Shown here: one piece after another, positions 46,041 through 55,566 of the stretch | How the letters are laid out: each line of letters opens with the position of its first letter | Numbering within the stretch: position 1 is the first letter of the stretch | Source: Auricularia sp. M13 | Lineage: Eukaryota > Basidiomycota > Agaricomycetes > Auriculariales > Auriculariaceae | Length of the DNA stretch: 64,000 nucleotides | NCBI GenBank assembly: GCA_037042915.1 | Contig: CM073201.1 | Coordinates: forward strand, 2,108,001-2,172,000 | Direction of reading: 5' to 3' | The notes under the pieces: generated by a model | What the model was told of the DNA's origin: nothing | What the model saw: only the letters and a program-made list of their open reading frames with translations | Databases searched by the model: none | Program-made: the position numbers and the translations under genes

Positions 46041-48471
46041 TTATTTTCTGCGCCCGCGCTGGTGCCAAATCTTTTTACGGTCTTCTAGTTTTTTACGGTC
46101 TTCAAGCTTTTTACGGTCTTGATAGTTTCCCAGCGTAGCTGGTTCGCTGCGAGAGGAAGCCGGAGATGTCCTGCCCGAACCTAAAGGTCGTGAGCCATAC
46201 CTAGACGGCGCAATCGTTGGCTTCGGTCCGCTGCTGTATGCGTATGGGAAGGAGCGCTGTTGAAATGAACCGCGTGGGGCTGAAGGCAGCGGTTCCTTGC
46301 GAAGGAGCATCGGTGCATCCTTGTCGTCTGGCCGCGAACTGACAGACGCATAAGGGAAGGACGGGCGAGGGTACTGACGGTATGACGCCTGGGAAGCCGA
46401 AGGCTGTAAGGCAGAGTGAGGGCGAACGCGGGCCTGGTCCGATTTGCTGGTGGATGTCACCAATGCTTCGCTGGATTCCGGCTCCAATCGCCGGGTATAA
46501 GGGAAGGACGGAAGAGGGAACTGAGGGGATAGCTTTCGCGAAGCCGAAGGCTGTGAGTTGTAGTGAGGGCCCATGTTCGCCTGCTCCGATTCGCTGGTGG
46601 ATGTCACCAGTGCCTCGCTGGATTCCGGCTCGGATGGTTGGGCAGGAGGGACGGACGGGAGAGGGTACTGAGGGGATAGCGTTTGCAAAGCCGAAGGCTG
46701 TAAGTCATGCTGAGTGTCCGGGTTCGCCTGGTTCGGTTCGCTGGTGGGCGGGAAGCGGCATTGTTCGGTGGACTCAGACTCGGCGGGGGTTAAAGGCTGC
46801 GGTCCAGAGATGGTCGACCGCGACGAAACCTGCTCATCCGGCAGCGGTGAAGAGGCAGATGAGGGCAACGTATATGATCCCTGCGTAGCCGAATCATAAC
46901 GCGGTTGTGGGTCCAGTCCGTCCGTGGATGCGAAGGGCGAAGGGCGCAGTTCGTCTGACGCAGGTGACGCTGAAGGCTGCGGTGCATAGCTAGATAATCG
47001 CGACGACACCTGTTTTTCTGACGGGCTGGAAGAGGCTTCCGCGAAAGAGGGCCGAAGATATGGGCCGCGTGTATATGAAGACTGGGACACGGAGCTCCTC
47101 GGCGCATTCGCCTGGCTCAATCCGCTAGAAGGCGCGTGTGGAGGATGCAGTTCGTATGCGGCGGATGTCGCTGACGGCTGTGGTGCATGACTAGATGGCT
47201 GCGAAAAACCCAGCCCGGCTGGCCGGCTAGCAGATGCATATGGGAAGGAGGGCCGAGGATACGGTGCAGTCATCTGGTTCGGCCCGCTAGAAGACGCGAA
47301 AGGGGAACGTTGATCTGCTGCAGGTGGGCCGAAAGACTGCTGGCCGCCAGTCGGTGAGATAGCTCCATCGGTGGATTCGTACGAGAGAGAGCGCTTTCGA
47401 TGCGGCTCAGGCCAAGGTGAAAGGAAAGATGTGTCTATGGAGCGCTTTCGATGCGGCTCAGGCCAAGGTGAAAGGAAAGATGTGTCTATGGAACGTTCCG
47501 GTGCAATTGTATCGCTAGGTTTGCTGGCGGATGCATCCAGGAAGTTCGTCACAGGGTTTCGCCGTCGAACCTAACGCAGGACTTGAGCTACAAGCTGCTG
47601 TGCCTCTAATATGATGGCGTACCTCCTGGTGCTGACGCTGCGAGTCGGGTTCCTCCATGTCGCGCCGGCGTGCGGCTTTATGTGCCTTCCGGTTAAGTCG
47701 GGTGTCGGTTGCAGCATCCATGCTCTCTTCTTCAGGAGACAGCAGGCCCCTTTTGAGCGCGATGTAGAAGCCATACTCGTCTTGCCTCATTAAATAGGGC
47801 CTATTGTGCACGTCGTCCAGTTGCTCTTCATCAAGGTGATCGTGTTCGCCGTCCAATTCACCAGTGATTGCGCGTACATCCTCGCCGGAGAACAAAAGGG
47901 TTTTTGCGCGACCAGTGAGCTCCCAGACCCATTCAGAGACCGTGCTCGGGATGACGCTGGTGGGTTGCTCGCCGGCGGCAAGCTTGCGTTTGTTGCGGCG
48001 CTCGATTTTTGCAACTGTTTTTACGAATTCACGTAGTTCATCCTCGTTGGGTGGTCGTGTATAGTAGGTTTGCTTGATCAGGCCACGTTCTTCGAGATCG
48101 GCTAGTATGACACGCTTCAGGTAGCTATCCTGAGCATCAGCAGCAGACACCAGCGCGAAGAAACTGCGGGCATACGAGGTGCTCCGAATGGGATGAAATG
48201 GATGCGTCGGTGGAGGAGTTCTTCCTGGAATTGTGGGCGCCTCTGTGGCAGTCCTTGGGTCGACCTCGGCGGCCGGAGGGATGAACTGTGGGGGCACCCG
48301 CGCATTGATCTTTATGCACTCGGCAAAAATGCGTTGCATGGGCAGGCTCGCGCTGAGGCCATGCGCGCGAAAGACATCGAGAACGACGCGGCGTGCCTGG
48401 GGAGTAGCATGCCGTACCCAGTGTTTGGTGCGAATGAGGTCGAACGAAGGCTTCCACCTCGCAGAGGACAT
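46041..48471 (-). CDS. Uncharacterised protein with S/P-rich repeat C-terminus
   Basis: Two long frames join through one 51-bp GT-AG intron near 47578-47628 (EPDSQRQHQE then VRRRNPVTNFLDASASKPSD). The N-terminal 280 residues are folded and charged (MSSARWKPSFDLIRTKHWVR ... SYARSFFALVSAADAQDSYL ... YLMRQDEYGFYIALKRGLLS). The C-terminal 500 residues are Ser/Pro/Gln-rich with several imperfect units of about 47 aa built on SSEALVTSTS ... QPSAS ... SPQ(Y/F)PLPS. A perfect 51-bp tandem duplication gives two copies of SIDTSFLSPWPEPHRKR, and the extreme C-terminus repeats KKLEDR three times. I recognise no family. The low-complexity half suggests a scaffold or phase-separating role; that is speculation. 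Confidence 0.65.
47391..47492. repeat. Perfect 51-bp tandem duplication within a coding exon
   Basis: Two identical head-to-tail copies, 47391-47441 and 47442-47492, each starting GCGCTTTCGATGCGGCTCAG. Length is a multiple of three, so the frame is kept. Zero divergence points to a very recent event. Confidence 0.9.
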
Positions 48472-48688
48472 GAAAAACTACACGCGGAGACTGAAAACGT
48501 GTTTATCCCGCCGCGACCAGTCCCGGACTGAGTCCGTCCCTCATTGGTATTATACTGTACATAAGGTGATATCTATGCAACAGTGTCCCAGCAATGCTGC
48601 ACGTGGCATGCGTTGCCAGTACTTATTACGGAGCCTACGGCTTGCTGTCTTCTATCCAGTGTCCATCATGCTTGGCCCGCGAGGCGTC

Positions 48689-49513
48689 TCAGTCTTTGCC
48701 GGCTGTCCCGTTATGCATCTTGATACCCGGCTCGCCGTATACCGCGACATATGCTGCATCTGCGCTCACCAGCTCCTCGTCCGTGAGCCTCGGCCCGAAC
48801 CCATACCACGTGCGGATGTCCTCCGCAGGAATCGGCGCGCCATCGTTCTGCGATACGAGCACTCGTAGGATGGACACCGCGTCCGCCATGTCCTTCCCGA
48901 ACTGCAGATGCTCTGGGGCCTGTCCCCGCTCGTGGGCCGCGCAATCTTTCCGACAAGTTGGAATCTCCAGTCGGCGGCCAGTACGCGCAAAACATCTGAC
49001 TGGTAAAGGACGGTGTTTTGCGCAACAGACTCGTCGTACAGCTTGTCGCACGCCGGATTGTCAACGATGTAAGACACCATCTGCGCCGAGAGCCAGTTCG
49101 TGTGATACGCCCGCATGTCGTTGGATGCCGACCGCTTCGCCGCGAGGACCTCTCGCAGCTCTTCCGCGGTATGTGCAAAGAAGTCGATGTCGAACGTGCT
49201 GGACCTTTGCAGACTAAGGTACGCCCGTGTCCCATAATTCTCACCAACGCACCGATTCCGCAAGAATAATACCGAGCATGTACCACCCGATACGACGATG
49301 GTGAGAGGCGAGCCGATAAGCTTGGGGTTATTGACTCGAAGGTACTTGGACAGATATTTAAATCCTGGGGGGCGCGTGAGAGCATGCTCTTCTCTCTTGG
49401 ACTGAAAAGGACTGACCTCTGAGGATATCTGCAGTATCTAGCTCCTGCTTGGGAGTGGTGGGTTTGTCGGGTAAATCCTTGAGGTTGAGTTTCGACTTGA
49501 GCCGCTGCAGCAT
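48689..49513 (-). CDS. Nucleotidyltransferase-like protein, uncharacterised
   Basis: The start at 49513 gives MLQRLKSKLNLKDLPDKP; introns near 49420-49370 and about 49262-49225 join GFKYLSKYLRVNNPKLIGSP, LTIVVSGGTCSVLFLRNR and STFDIDFFAHTAEELREVL. The GG-T-C-S followed about 18 residues later by D-I-D resembles the GG[ST]...DxD active site of the nucleotidyltransferase superfamily. The remainder is helical (LSAQMVSYIVDNPACDKLYD), then DMADAVSILRVLVSQNDGAP and LTDEELVSADAAYVAVYGEP, ending NGTAGKD at 48689. Substrate and role unknown. One junction near 48960 is uncertain. The region 49514-50009 upstream has no gene I can support. Confidence 0.55.
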
Positions 49514-49919
49514 GGAGTCTTCAGCAACACAATCCTACGTGTTCGCACGCCGCTGGTGCGGAAATTTTGCGGGGACAGGAAGGTGGCGTGCGCGAGGCTC
49601 TCGGAGATGCCCGCGCGTGAGTATTTGTTCACATCGCAAATGACTGACACCGCCATCGAATCGGAAGAATGTTGGTATGCCATCTCGCAAGGATCAAGAT
49701 CGGCAACACATGTGAGTCAAAGGGCAAGTTTTACCTCTGTCTTAATCAAATGCTGCCTGTCCATCTTTCCCCAGGACCTCTCGCATTGGGCAGTCTCATG
49801 CCGTCTAGGACGGTATCCACGGGCATTCTTAGTCTCTTTACTGCGGATGGATCCCCCTTGGATTCTCCACTTGGCTCCCTGTGCCTAGTCTATTTTTCTT
49901 GCACGTGTCCCCCGGTCTG

Positions 49920-51040
49920 ATGCCGTGGTCAACATCAGGTTCTGTCTTTCCGGGCACCCGTACCTTCGTACAACCCTCGCACCATGTCTGCTAGCGCAAG
50001 CACAACTCGTTGGCAGCGCTCAAAGGCTTTCTATTACCGCCATTTTCATATACACTGGGTATCAGCAACGCATTCATTATACCGGCTCTCCGCGTGCGTC
50101 GAGCTCGAGTCTTTCTGCCGCGGGATCCAGTGGTAACACTCCTGTCCTATAGCTCCCCGCGACCTTGCAAAGATTGTCTCGCTCTCATTTGGCCATTTCC
50201 CTGGAGATATGCCGTGCCCTCTCAACGGACACCTTTGGAGCTGGCTCTGTGCGACTGCAAGTCGCAGTGGCGCGCCAACTACTCGGTGCTGCGCGGGCTC
50301 CGCCTCTTTCAGCTCCGGGATACCCCGCTCAGATCTTTGTACAGGCTGTACGAAACGGTTTGCCTGGGGCTGGAGAACGAGATGATGGAGGAGTCCCAGT
50401 ATTGGTTTCATTGCCAAATCGGGTGGCGTCTTCGGGATATCCCAGATCCGCGGGACCCTGATCGCGCCCGGTGTGCGGTGCTGGCGTCCCTGGTCGAATG
50501 CATGGTCCTCGCCTTCAACCACAAGATTGCAAATGGCCTACGACGGGGTATAACTATGGAGAGGCCGGACCTCATTCTGGGTTTCAAGAGCGACTCCCAT
50601 CCACCGTTCGAGTCCGCCCCGGAGTGGGTCGATCGTGTCCTCCTCTGCAGGATGTTCTCGTCCTGAGCGGGATGAAGGTTCGAGATCCAAACGATCCCTT
50701 TGCACGAAGGAACATCAGAGCGGACGTTAACCAGCTATGGAACTATTGACATCAGCACCGGCTCCGTGCTGTGGCTAACAGAGCGCGCCGCCCATGGAAC
50801 AATCCTTTCGTGTTCCTCAGTCCAGTCTTCATTTCATTATGTTTCTAATGTAAATACACTAAGTGAGTGTACCGTTGATGCTTGATTCAAGTTACTGGTT
50901 CAATACAGATTCTCATTGTCTCCGTCAGTGACTTTGATGTCGTTGCAAGAGCGGTGCATAATTGTGGTAATTGTTGTTGCCGCAGCCTGCAGCAAACAAG
51001 CAGCATGAGTTGAACACGTCGACCCTCGCAAATGCTCGAC
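49920..51040. repeat. Segmental duplication, copy A
   Basis: About 50140-51040 matches 54590-55510 in the same orientation over several long blocks, for example around GAGATGATGGAG (50380 and 54808), CCAGATCCGCGG (50445 and 54870), GAATGCATGGT (50497 and 54892), GAAGGAACRTCAGAGCGG (50706 and 55104) and GCAAACAAGCAGC / AAAACAAACAGTC (50990 and 55465). The upstream part 49920-50110 also matches 51140-51440 (see the partial copy). Identity is moderate, with indels, so the event is old. Confidence 0.75.
50010..50666 (+). CDS. Hypothetical open frame in duplicated segment
   Basis: A 218-codon frame with balanced composition (LRLFQLRDTPLRSLYRLYET, ENEMMEESQYWFHCQIGWRL, LASLVECMVLAFNHKIANGL). No family recognised. 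The corresponding part of the second copy (about 54590-55075) has lost the frame, so this is either the surviving gene or a chance frame in a duplicated non-coding segment. The downstream 50667-51699 holds repeat-derived sequence and no supported gene. Confidence 0.35.
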   Translation: MAALKGFLLPPFSYTLGISNAFIIPALRVRRARVFLPRDPVVTLLSYSSPRPCKDCLALIWPFPWRYAVPSQRTPLELALCDCKSQWRANYSVLRGLRLFQLRDTPLRSLYRLYETVCLGLENEMMEESQYWFHCQIGWRLRDIPDPRDPDRARCAVLASLVECMVLAFNHKIANGLRRGITMERPDLILGFKSDSHPPFESAPEWVDRVLLCRMFSS

Positions 51041-51139
51041 GATGGAGAGCGCTGTGCCCAACATTGCAGCGGTATTGGTCGGAATTGTTTCCTCCTTATA
51101 TCCTGCCATTGACCGCGGCTTGGCTCAGGCTAAGGTGTG

Positions 51140-51560
51140 GCTATATAGTCAACATCAAGTTGGGTTACTCTGGGTCAAAAAGCATGATCGAGAGCACTTT
51201 GGAACGATTATCTTCCATCGTAAAGTCTGCAAAAAGGAGACTAGATCGATATCACTCGTATCTTCGCACAAATCCTTGCGGTGTCTGCTGCTCTGAACAT
51301 ACTTCGTTAACAACGCTCCAGCAAAGCACTACCGCAAATTTCATTTATACTGGATATCAGTACCGCAGCCATCGCGCCGGCTAGTACATGCATGCGGTCA
51401 GTCTTTCAAATTCCTTCGCGGGATTCGAGCTTACTTGGCATGTCACCGTGCGCCACTCTCTAGGCCTCAGGAAGATTATCCTCACCCATTCATAACCAAT
51501 TGCCGCAGTCTACACGGTGTGTGCACCGGAAAGACTGCAAGGAAATGGAAAGCAAATGGC
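51140..51560. repeat. Segmental duplication, partial third copy
   Basis: Blocks such as GTCAACATCAAGTT (compare GTCAACATCAGGTT near 49928) and TTTATACTGGATATCAGTACCG (51350; compare 50047, TATACACTGGGTATCAGCAACG) show a truncated tandem copy of the 5' part of copy A. Confidence 0.6.
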
Positions 51561-51699
51561 ACCAGATGCGACCGTTGAATTCCCCTGTACCATTCCTTGC
51601 TGAGGACCAACTGCCTCGCGTTTGATGCCGCGGCGCGCATGTCTGACGGCGAGGTTCCGCGATTCTCTTCCTCCTCCCGTCATTCCTTCCTACTTATCC

Positions 51700-52958
51700 A
51701 TGGCGGCGTTTACGCCGCTCGACCTGGGTTACATCGCAGCGATATGGGTAGAGACTGCGCTGTACGGCGCGTATCTCGTCCTCTACGGCCTGTGCGTCTA
51801 CACGCTCGTCGTGCGCCGACGACGAGCGGGCAGGACGGGTGCTCTACCCACTCCCGTGCTCGGCTCCATCACCGCGATGGTGCTTTTCAGCTCGATACAC
51901 GTCGCCATCGGTCTTGCGCGACTGCTGAGAGGGTTCAAAGAGTTCGCGGAGGGTGTTGCGTTCCCCGGCACGCTCGCCGTCTACATGGGAGATGAGACGT
52001 GGGTCAACATCCTCAAGGAAGCTACTTACACATGTAACGTGCGTCACATCGTACCAGCGTCGCACGGGACGCTTACGCTTGGCTGAGCTAGACGGTCGCT
52101 GCAGATGGCTTGCTGGTGCGTAGCAGAGCATGCGATCACTGCGCAATCGGGCTAACCAGGCCATTCTTCGTAGATATGGCGCCTGTGGACAATCTGGGGA
52201 CGTGACCTACGCATAGTGTTATTACCCGTGTTACTCCTATGCTGTACAGCAGGTATGCTCACCTAACGCGCAATTCCCCGAGACTGATCGCGCCAACCGT
52301 GCAGCATGTGGCTTCGGCTCGACAGTGTCCTTCGCGATCGCAGGACCCGTGGGCAGCCTGCGGCAGACGCTATTCATCAAGACGATAAACGCGTGGGTGC
52401 TCGCGTTTTTCGTGTTCACACTGGCGACGAACGTTTTCTCGACGTGCGCGATCGCGTACCGCATCCTCAAGTTCATGCCGGAGCACATACCCGGGCGCAC
52501 CGTCGAGCGCCGCGCGTACCTCCAGATGATCGCCGTCGTGCTCGAGAGCGGGCTGCTATACTCCGCGACGATGCTCTCGCTGCTGATCATGTGGCTCGCG
52601 GGCTCGTCCGCGCAGTATCTCGCCGTAGACGCCACAATGCCGATTGCTGTGCGTACTTCCCGCCCATCCTATTGCGTGCGACACAACTGATTCAGAGCGG
52701 CAGTGCATCGTCCCGACGCTGATAGTCATCCGCGTCGGCCTGGGCCTGCAATGGCAGAAGGCCAAGCTCGCGCCGCCGGAGGGCACAGTTCAGAGCGTCG
52801 GCATCGATTTCAACTTCCTCACCGCGCCGTCGTTCCGTGACGCACAGACGCAGACAGCGCCGCGTGGCTACGATCTGGCGGCTGAGGTATGCTCCGTGCT
52901 TTCGTACGAGCATGATAGCGACTCGGCGCGCTCTCGCTGTCGAGATGATTATTATTGA
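51700..52958 (+). CDS. Seven-transmembrane protein, basidiomycete family
   Basis: A start at 51700 (MAAFTPLDLGYIAAIWVETA) gives a first helix, then LYGAYLVLYGLCVYTLVV with a basic loop, LGSITAMVLFSSIHVAIGLA, a micro-exon coding DGLL, IWRLWTIWGRDLRIVLLPVL, a helix starting SVSFAIAGPVGSLRQ, NAWVLAFFVFTLATNVFSTC, and RAYLQMIAVVLESGLLYSAT. The DGLLIWRLWTIWGRD motif is typical of a large uncharacterised heptahelical family in agaricomycetes. After the last helix (IVPTLIVIRVGLGLQWQ) the tail is polar. About five introns; the acceptor near 52698 must be CAGAG rather than the first CAG to keep the frame. A receptor-like role is suspected but not established. Confidence 0.75.
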
Positions 52959-53088
52959 TGTGTCCCTTTTCGATCAACGGTCCCCACTGAGTATGTTAAC
53001 ATGTTCAATTTATTTGGAAACAGTTTCGAAGAAAGCGGTGTGATAAGTTTACAACGTACAGGCATAAGGATACATCGCGCTTGGTCGT

Positions 53089-53963
53089 CTAGAATCGTAC
53101 ACTGGCGGAGTCGGAGCAGAGCAGACGTTCGAGCTCGGAAGCGGTGTCTGGCGTGACGGTCGAGCAGGAGCGCGCGTCGTGGTCCATGTCGTATAAAAAA
53201 TTCGGGCCGTCGAACAGTGGCTCGTGCCAGCCGTGTTCGGCGTATACGCTGCGTACCGGCACCTCGAGCTGCAGCGCGGGCACTGACAACGAGCTCAGTC
53301 GCGACGACAGGCACGTGAAGAGTGCACGTACCGACTGGAATATGGATCACGTCGCGGGAGCGACGGCCGCATGCTACGGGCTGTAGGTCTCCGGCTAGCA
53401 CGAAGCCCGCATCTTGAGTCAGTGTGGCGTCTACAACATCCTGAATTACGCGTCACTCGTGGCGCGAAGGAGTCCGCTCGTCGGCGTACGTCTTTGAGAA
53501 AGAATGGGAGTGAAATCGAACTGCGTCGGCTGGGCGTTTCGGACTCGCCGTCAGCGTCCTGCGGCGTGAAGTCAGCATAGCGAGAAGAGCTTAGATAGTG
53601 CTGAGAGAACGCACAATCTTGACAAAGGAGAACGCCCGTGTGCTAGTGGGACTTTCGCACAGCTGCTCAGCGAACTTGGGCGTCAGGTCGACATCGAGGA
53701 GCGTTTCGTCGGCATCGCCGTCCTCCGTCACTGCGAACCCAAACTCGTCCTGGCGGTAATGCAGTCAGCAACGAATAGTGCAGGGCCGCGTGAGCACAAA
53801 CAGGATCATCCGCGAGTGCCTCGCTATCTTCGTCGTCTGCTCCGCGTCTGCGTCTGCGTCTATGTCGCAACGAGACGAAACGGCCCAGCGATTTGAAGAG
53901 GCCGCGAAGCCGAACGAGGCGGGCTTGACGAACACGCCCGTCCTCTTCCTCGTCGTCTGCCAT
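53089..53963 (-). CDS. Acidic Ser-rich protein(s), hypothetical
   Basis: Coding-like exons on the minus strand. From 53963: MADDEEEDGRVRQARLVRLR, a basic run, DEDSEALADDP, then after an intron DEFGFAVTEDGDADETLLDV and DLTPKFAEQLCESPTS with a stop at 53591. A second set, starting near 53580, reads YADFTPQDADGESETPSRRS, DVVDATLTQDAGFVLAGDLQ, PALQLEVPVRSVYAEHGWHE and DTASELERLLCSDSASVRF with a stop at 53089. They may be one gene with an unresolved junction near 53590, or two. No family recognised. The following 53964-54587 holds nothing I can support. Confidence 0.45.
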
Positions 53964-54587
53964 GCTGGGTCAGCTGTGGGGTGGCTGCGCGAGCTAGTCG
54001 GGTTGAGACGAACAAGAACCATACGGGAGCGACTGCGAGTTTAGATCAGCTCGCGGGCCCTGGCGACCCAGAATGGCCAGTGCGCACCTCCTGCTCAGCT
54101 AAACGGTCGTCGTCCATACTGGAAGCGCGGCTGGCCATCGACTGTAAGCTAGTCAATGCGCGCATACCGTGGTGGGCTGTCCAAAGGCCGCGCACATCAT
54201 ATGACTAGCCGGTGCCGCTGCCGGGCGAGGGTGAAGGGGAAGGTGAAGGGCTACGCGCGCCGCAGACTCCGTTCGCCCTACTAGAGAAGAGTAAGGTCAG
54301 GAGAAGCATCAACGGACGAAACGGCAGATACCCCGCAATGCAAGCACAGGCAGGGTGGGCCGCGATGGGCACGCACAGGATCCGGACTCTAACGTCCACT
54401 TGGATTGGGCTGATACCTAGGAGGGCTAGCTGGTGTGCGGAGCCGCATGGTTACCGTAGGCGTGGATGGGACCGAGGGCGGTCCCAGGAGGGATGCATGG
54501 CTGGCGTTGGACAGGCACGGGCATTGTTTTGGCCAAGTTTCAAATTTGGCTTTGTTTCTCCGTAACAACCAGTGGTCCCCGACTTCG

Positions 54588-55510
54588 GTGGTAACTCTCC
54601 TTGTAGCACTTCGCAACCTTGGAGAGACTGCTGCAGTGCTCTCCTGTGAACATATTGCTGGAAATACGACGCACCAGGAGCTGGCTGCGGATGATTGCCA
54701 CGGCGTGGCGCGCCAACCGCCTGCATGAAGGCTTCGCCTCTTCCAGGCTTAGAGATCTGACATCCCAGGTCGTAGCAGAGGATGCACGATACGGTGTTAC
54801 TTGACCTGCAGGAAGAGATGATGGAGGTGTCCCTGTATATTGATTTCTGCCAGGATGGGTAGCGTCCCAGATCCGCGGGGCCTGGTTGGTCGAATGCATG
54901 GTTCTCGTCTTAAACCACAAGGTTTCCAATCGCATATGGCTATGGAGAGGCGGGAATTCATTCAAGGGTTTAACGTTTAGGAGCTAGTCCAATCCACCAG
55001 TCGACGGCCCCGGAGTGGGTCGACCGTCACGCCGTGTCCTACGCCTGCAGAACGTCCTCGCCCTGAGAAATAAAGCTTGATGGTCCAGATGACCTTTTTG
55101 CATGAAGGAACGTCAGAGCGGGGCCAATCAGCTGGACATGTGAGATTACAGTATCAACATCAGCACTGGTCGAGGATCCCGATCAATGCTGTCTGTGGCA
55201 GACAGGGAGCGCCCTCCATGAGACAGCCTGTCCTTCAGAGTCAGACTGGCGGTCAATCTAATCGTTTTCCTTTCATGACAATCTGTCTCCAATTTGTTAT
55301 CCTTTGAATTTGTGCACAGAGACCGTAGACGTACTACTGTACCGTTTACAGCTTGAGTTAGCTTGCTGCATCAATACAGAGTCCCGCTGTCGTCGTGTGA
55401 GTTTGGCATGTTGACGGGCCAAGTGTGCTGCATAGTTTCTCTGGGTTTCGTTGTCGCGGGTTGCAGAAAACAAACAGTCGGAGTTGAACGCGTCGAACCC
55501 CCACTTGAGC
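54588..55510 (+). pseudogene. Segmental duplication, copy B, decayed
   Basis: Second copy of 50140-51040. The open frame of copy A is interrupted here by stops and deletions: between GAGATGATGGAGGTG and GTCGAATGCATGG about 45 bp present in copy A are missing. It ends shortly before the histone deacetylase ATG (55567), so the duplicated block forms part of that gene's upstream region. Confidence 0.65.
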
Positions 55511-55566
55511 CACTTCCTCTCAGCTTCTCGCCGGTTGGAGGCTCGGCGCTGTGCAAATCGTCCAAC

